DNA from: Promethearchaeota archaeon
GTDB taxonomy: Archaea; Asgardarchaeota; Lokiarchaeia; Sigyniarchaeales; SOKP01
Length of the DNA stretch: 9,272 bases
Assembly: GCA_030606095.1 (NCBI GenBank)
Contig: JAUWHC010000071.1
Location: 1-9,272, forward strand
Direction of reading: 5' to 3'
Under the pieces are notes generated by a model. The model was not told where the DNA came from, made no database searches, and was given only the letters and a program-made list of their open reading frames with translations. A program made the position numbers and the translations under genes. Shown here in pieces: positions 6,356 to 9,272 of the stretch; positions within the stretch are counted from its first letter, which is position 1; each line of letters begins with the position of its first letter.

Positions 6356-7621
6356 ATGAAATATGATGTAATAATTATCGGTGCTGGGATTTCCGGAGCA
6401 TCTTTAGCGTATAAGGCATCAAAGTACGCAAAAACGCTTCTAATTGAATCGCAAGATTACGATCGGGAAATACCTGTTAGAACAAATATATTTGCAGAAC
6501 ATAATAAACCTTTTATTGACGATGTTTTTTGGAATGACGATTCAATTTTTCCACGTCCTTTTCTCCAATTAAACTTTAAGAGTGATAAGTATGATGGCCT
6601 TTTGAACTCGAAAGAGTTTGACAGGCCTCTAGGGAAGATTTCACACACAGAAATATTCATTAAAAAACTTATTGATAAGTTTAAAGATCAAGGTGGTACA
6701 ACGAAATATAATGAAAAAGTAGCAAAAGTAGTAAAACATATTGATTATGTTGAGGTGGTTAACAATAAAGGAGAATCTTATACCGCTAAACTTTTAATTT
6801 TAGCTACAGGTTCTCGCGGATTTGATTTGCAGAAATCGTTAGGTTTTGAAACTCCTGACTCTTTTATGGGAATATATACTAATACCTACGCCGATGAAAG
6901 CCTACTAGATGAGAATTTTAACTTTCAATATATGTTTCATCTAAACCCTAACATAAGCCCTAATGGACCCTTCTTTTTTAATGTAGGAAAAGGTAGGGTT
7001 TCGACAGGATATCTAGGAAATAAAGAATCTCCCGACCAACTCAGAGAAAAATTAGAAAGAATTCTAAGAAACTATAAGAAAATTCAACCTTTTATAAAAG
7101 GATTGAAATGGGACGGAAATTTTATAACTGGAGGGATTTCAAAACATCCAATAAGTACCATGACTAAAGATCGCGTAATTGTCTTAGGGGAAGCCGCAGG
7201 AGTGGTTACAGGATTCTTTTACGAAGGACTTTTAGGTGGTTTAGCTAGCGCTGATATCGCAGCAAAGCTTATAAAACCGTTATTAGAAAACAATTCAAAC
7301 TTTTCAAGACCAGAATTGATAATGTACGACCAGGAAATTGCTCGAATTTTGCTGAATGGCTATTTTAGAAATGGAGCTGCCTGTGAATTGTTATTCTACA
7401 GTAATGATTCGTCCGCAAAAACCTTATGGACAACTTATACTAACTTGTTAAATACTAATAAAACAGTTAGAAAATATATCTATGAAGCGCATATTATCCA
7501 AGATTTATGGAATTACGACACGAATAGGGATAGATATGTCGGAGAGCGTTTATTTGGTGCTCTACCAGGGTTTCAAAAATTAACCTTGTGGCCAAAATTT
7601 CTAAAAGCGATGTCCAAATAG
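6356..7621 (+). CDS. FAD-dependent oxidoreductase, geranylgeranyl reductase superfamily, divergent
   Basis: A 421-residue flavoprotein. The N-terminal Rossmann motif is GAGISG (residues 9-14), with Glu31 ending the second strand to bind the ribose of FAD. EFDRPLGK (87-94) matches the family's FDRxL element, LLILATGSRG (146-155) is the second dinucleotide motif, and LGEAAGVVTGFFYEG (277-291) is the C-terminal FAD motif, with GEAAG in place of the usual GDAAG. Archaeal members reduce the double bonds of digeranylgeranyl ether lipids or other isoprenoids such as menaquinone side chains, at the membrane. The aromatic YxWxFP motif of the lipid reductases is not conserved: the aligned stretch reads PNGPFFFNVGKG (202-212). 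The residues lining the substrate may therefore differ, and the substrate is left open. Length is normal for the family. The C-terminal 110 residues are helical and rich in aromatic residues. The gene is monocistronic, divergent from the kinase and convergent with the TPR gene. Confidence 0.85.
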   Translation: MKYDVIIIGAGISGASLAYKASKYAKTLLIESQDYDREIPVRTNIFAEHNKPFIDDVFWNDDSIFPRPFLQLNFKSDKYDGLLNSKEFDRPLGKISHTEIFIKKLIDKFKDQGGTTKYNEKVAKVVKHIDYVEVVNNKGESYTAKLLILATGSRGFDLQKSLGFETPDSFMGIYTNTYADESLLDENFNFQYMFHLNPNISPNGPFFFNVGKGRVSTGYLGNKESPDQLREKLERILRNYKKIQPFIKGLKWDGNFITGGISKHPISTMTKDRVIVLGEAAGVVTGFFYEGLLGGLASADIAAKLIKPLLENNSNFSRPELIMYDQEIARILLNGYFRNGAACELLFYSNDSSAKTLWTTYTNLLNTNKTVRKYIYEAHIIQDLWNYDTNRDRYVGERLFGALPGFQKLTLWPKFLKAMSK

Positions 7622-7627
7622 TATTTG

Positions 7628-7646
7628 TTTTTTAAAATCTTTTTTT
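7628..7646 (+). terminator. Oligo-U terminator after the reductase gene
   Basis: Two T-runs follow the TAG stop: T6 at 7628-7633 and T7 at 7640-7646. This is the usual form of an archaeal intrinsic terminator. The 103-base gap to the convergent TPR gene is otherwise A+T-rich and without genes. Confidence 0.45.
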
Positions 7647-7724
7647 AAATATTCACAAAATTTGACCTAAAGTAAATTATAATAAGATCAATAAATTAAA
7701 ATTTAATACATATGAGTAAGAAAT

Positions 7725-9266
7725 TTATTTGTTAGCAAACTTCTCTGATAAGCCTTTTTGAAGTTTTTCTACTGATTCTTTTATATTTGCAATTAAAGGA
7801 TTAATCTCGTTTCCTATTTCGGGATTCATTTTGATTGCTTTATCTAGGTTTTGGATCGCCGAATGGTAATCATTTTTATCTAAATAGGTATATCCCATAA
7901 AAAGCCAAGCGAACACGTAATCTGGGTCGATCTCCGTTGCCTTTTTATAAGCATCAATTGCGTAATCAAGTTGTTCCTTATGTTTATATGAATTTGCCAT
8001 ATTATAGTATGCTAACGCATAAATTGGTTCAAATGCAACTGCTTTTTTATAAGAGTCGATTGCTTTATCGAATTGCTTTAATTTTTCATAACTAAATCCT
8101 ATATGATTCCATGATTTTGCGTGTTTAGGGCTGAGATTAATAGCTTTCTTAAAATAGTCAATGGCAGTGTTGTATTCGTGTCTATCGTTGTTTGCAATAC
8201 CGATATAATAGTAAGCGTCTATAAAAGTACTATCTAGTTCTATTGCTTTATTGCAATCTGTGATGGCATTATCATAGCTTTTTCTTTTAATCTCTAATAT
8301 AGCTTTTTCAATTAATTTCAGCTTGTATTCGTATTTAATAGCAATTAAGTTTTTGAATTCTGGACTTTTGATGGATTCGTTAATTTTAATTGCTCTTTCA
8401 AAGTTTTCAAATGATTCTTTAAAGGTTTCGCTATCTGCTAGTTGTACGCCTTGCTCAACTAGTAGCTTGATTTCAGAGTGGTATACTTCGTCAATAGATT
8501 TCTTTATTTGTTCCATCTCTTGAAATCTACGGTTGGGGTCATCGATAGTTTTAGCGTAATCCATTTTTTTGTTAAGTTTTTCGATTTCTTTTTCGAATTT
8601 CTGTATTTCTTCAGATAAATCTCCACGGTCTACTAACTCTTTTAATTCTGCTTGATAGACTAAACCTTTAATTTTGTTAATTTCTTCTTCCATCTCTTGA
8701 GTTAGGTACATTTTATTCGTCATTTCCAGAGCCCTATTAAAAATAACTATTGCTTCCTTATAATTTTTCAGAGCTAATATACCTGTACCTTCTTTAAGAA
8801 CGTCCTCAATTTGGGCGAGATAGACCTTATTTACAGTATTTTTTAAATCCATAGAATATTCGTTTGTTTCTTCAGGAATAGCCATTCTCTTTGCGATACT
8901 AATTGCAGCATATAACTCGCTAATTGCTTTTTCGTAATCTCGTTGTCCTATTTTTTGAATCGATTTTTCTTTAATAAAAGTAATCCTCTTTTTACAAGTA
9001 TTGTTAATTAAATTAGTTATATCGGTTATCTGATCGTTTCGTTCTCTTGATTCAGCCATCTTATTTGCAATTTCCAAAGCCTTATGATAAAAATCAACTA
9101 TTTCGTTTACAACACTAACATTTTCCTCAAAATTTTCTTTAATAGTTAGCTCCTTTCCCTTATCTAAAATAGGTTTAATTCTTTCTAAATAAATTGGATT
9201 CAGCACACCTGAGGCAATAGAATTTATTCGGTTTATTTCCGATTTTTTTTGTTCTGAATCGTACAT
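7725..9266 (-). CDS. Tetratricopeptide-repeat scaffold protein, start near window edge
   Basis: A predicted cytosolic protein of 513 residues, all helical, with no catalytic motif. The C-terminal part has five consecutive 34-residue TPRs at about 315-348, 349-382, 383-416, 417-450 and 451-484, each with the A/G-Y-A-P pattern (for example AIDYFKKAINLSP), plus a capping helix to the end. The N-terminal 310 residues form longer, degenerate units of about 55-65 residues. They start near Tyr26, Lys92, Tyr149, Tyr204, Tyr262 and Tyr314 and contain a Y/FxxAI element plus an ALxxxxKM-like stretch, as in YKEAIVIFNRALEMTNKM. TPR arrays bind partner proteins; which partner is unknown. The first ATG is at 9266-9264, but the frame stays open to the window edge (AAT GAA precede it), so the true start could lie outside. 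No ribosome-binding site can be judged with six bases upstream. Confidence 0.85.
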   Translation of the reverse strand: MYDSEQKKSEINRINSIASGVLNPIYLERIKPILDKGKELTIKENFEENVSVVNEIVDFYHKALEIANKMAESRERNDQITDITNLINNTCKKRITFIKEKSIQKIGQRDYEKAISELYAAISIAKRMAIPEETNEYSMDLKNTVNKVYLAQIEDVLKEGTGILALKNYKEAIVIFNRALEMTNKMYLTQEMEEEINKIKGLVYQAELKELVDRGDLSEEIQKFEKEIEKLNKKMDYAKTIDDPNRRFQEMEQIKKSIDEVYHSEIKLLVEQGVQLADSETFKESFENFERAIKINESIKSPEFKNLIAIKYEYKLKLIEKAILEIKRKSYDNAITDCNKAIELDSTFIDAYYYIGIANNDRHEYNTAIDYFKKAINLSPKHAKSWNHIGFSYEKLKQFDKAIDSYKKAVAFEPIYALAYYNMANSYKHKEQLDYAIDAYKKATEIDPDYVFAWLFMGYTYLDKNDYHSAIQNLDKAIKMNPEIGNEINPLIANIKESVEKLQKGLSEKFANK

Positions 9267-9272
9267 TTCATT

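Noticed and set aside
6457..6660. Minus-strand frame inside the reductase gene, and a plus-strand frame at 8323-8523 inside the TPR gene.
   Set aside because: Both are short antisense frames fully inside strongly supported genes.
1..9272. Search for tRNA, rRNA, CRISPR arrays, insertion sequences, phage genes or a defence system.
   Set aside because: No GC-rich RNA island, regularly spaced repeats, transposase, integrase or nuclease motif was found in either strand by eye.

Overview
This window looks like archaeal DNA, most probably from an Asgard (Promethearchaeota, Lokiarchaeia-like) genome. The sequence is strongly A+T-rich. Several starts have archaeal promoter geometry: a TATA box (TTTAAATA-like) about 25-30 bases before the likely transcript start, a GGTGA-type ribosome-binding site, and at least one probable leaderless gene. 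U-rich tracts follow stop codons. A longin-like plus roadblock-like protein, a geranylgeranyl-reductase-type flavoprotein and a bacterial-type multi-PAS histidine kinase together fit that group. The taxonomic call is an inference from gene content; no rRNA or other phylogenetic marker is present.

Layout, left to right. Positions 1-2355 hold three genes on the minus strand. In transcription order they are a thioredoxin (1948-2355), a small winged-helix regulator with a TTG or internal ATG start (1434-1880), and an MFS transporter that runs off the left edge (1-1291). A U-rich tract after the thioredoxin and separate TATA-like boxes suggest three adjacent transcription units rather than one tight operon. 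Positions 2356-2644 are a divergent promoter region with back-to-back A/T-tract repeats. A plus-strand gene (2645-3397) encodes a 250-residue protein that reads as longin fold plus roadblock fold. It converges, with a 23-base gap, on a long minus-strand gene (3421-5997) for a soluble histidine kinase with five PAS domains. An extremely A+T-rich 358-base region (5998-6355) separates that kinase from a divergent FAD-dependent reductase of the geranylgeranyl reductase superfamily (6356-7621). The right end (7725-9266) is a minus-strand tetratricopeptide protein whose N-terminal half is a series of degenerate units of about 55-65 residues before five regular TPRs.

How the genes may work together. 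No single pathway links them. The left cluster could be a small redox or efflux unit (thioredoxin, cysteine-containing regulator, transporter). The longin-roadblock protein and the TPR protein look like protein-interaction scaffolds, the former probably tied to small GTPases. The kinase has no response regulator or other partner in the window. I see no tRNA, rRNA, CRISPR array, insertion sequence or phage gene. The most unusual item is the two-domain longin-roadblock protein; the next are the divergent reductase and the repeat architecture of the TPR protein.
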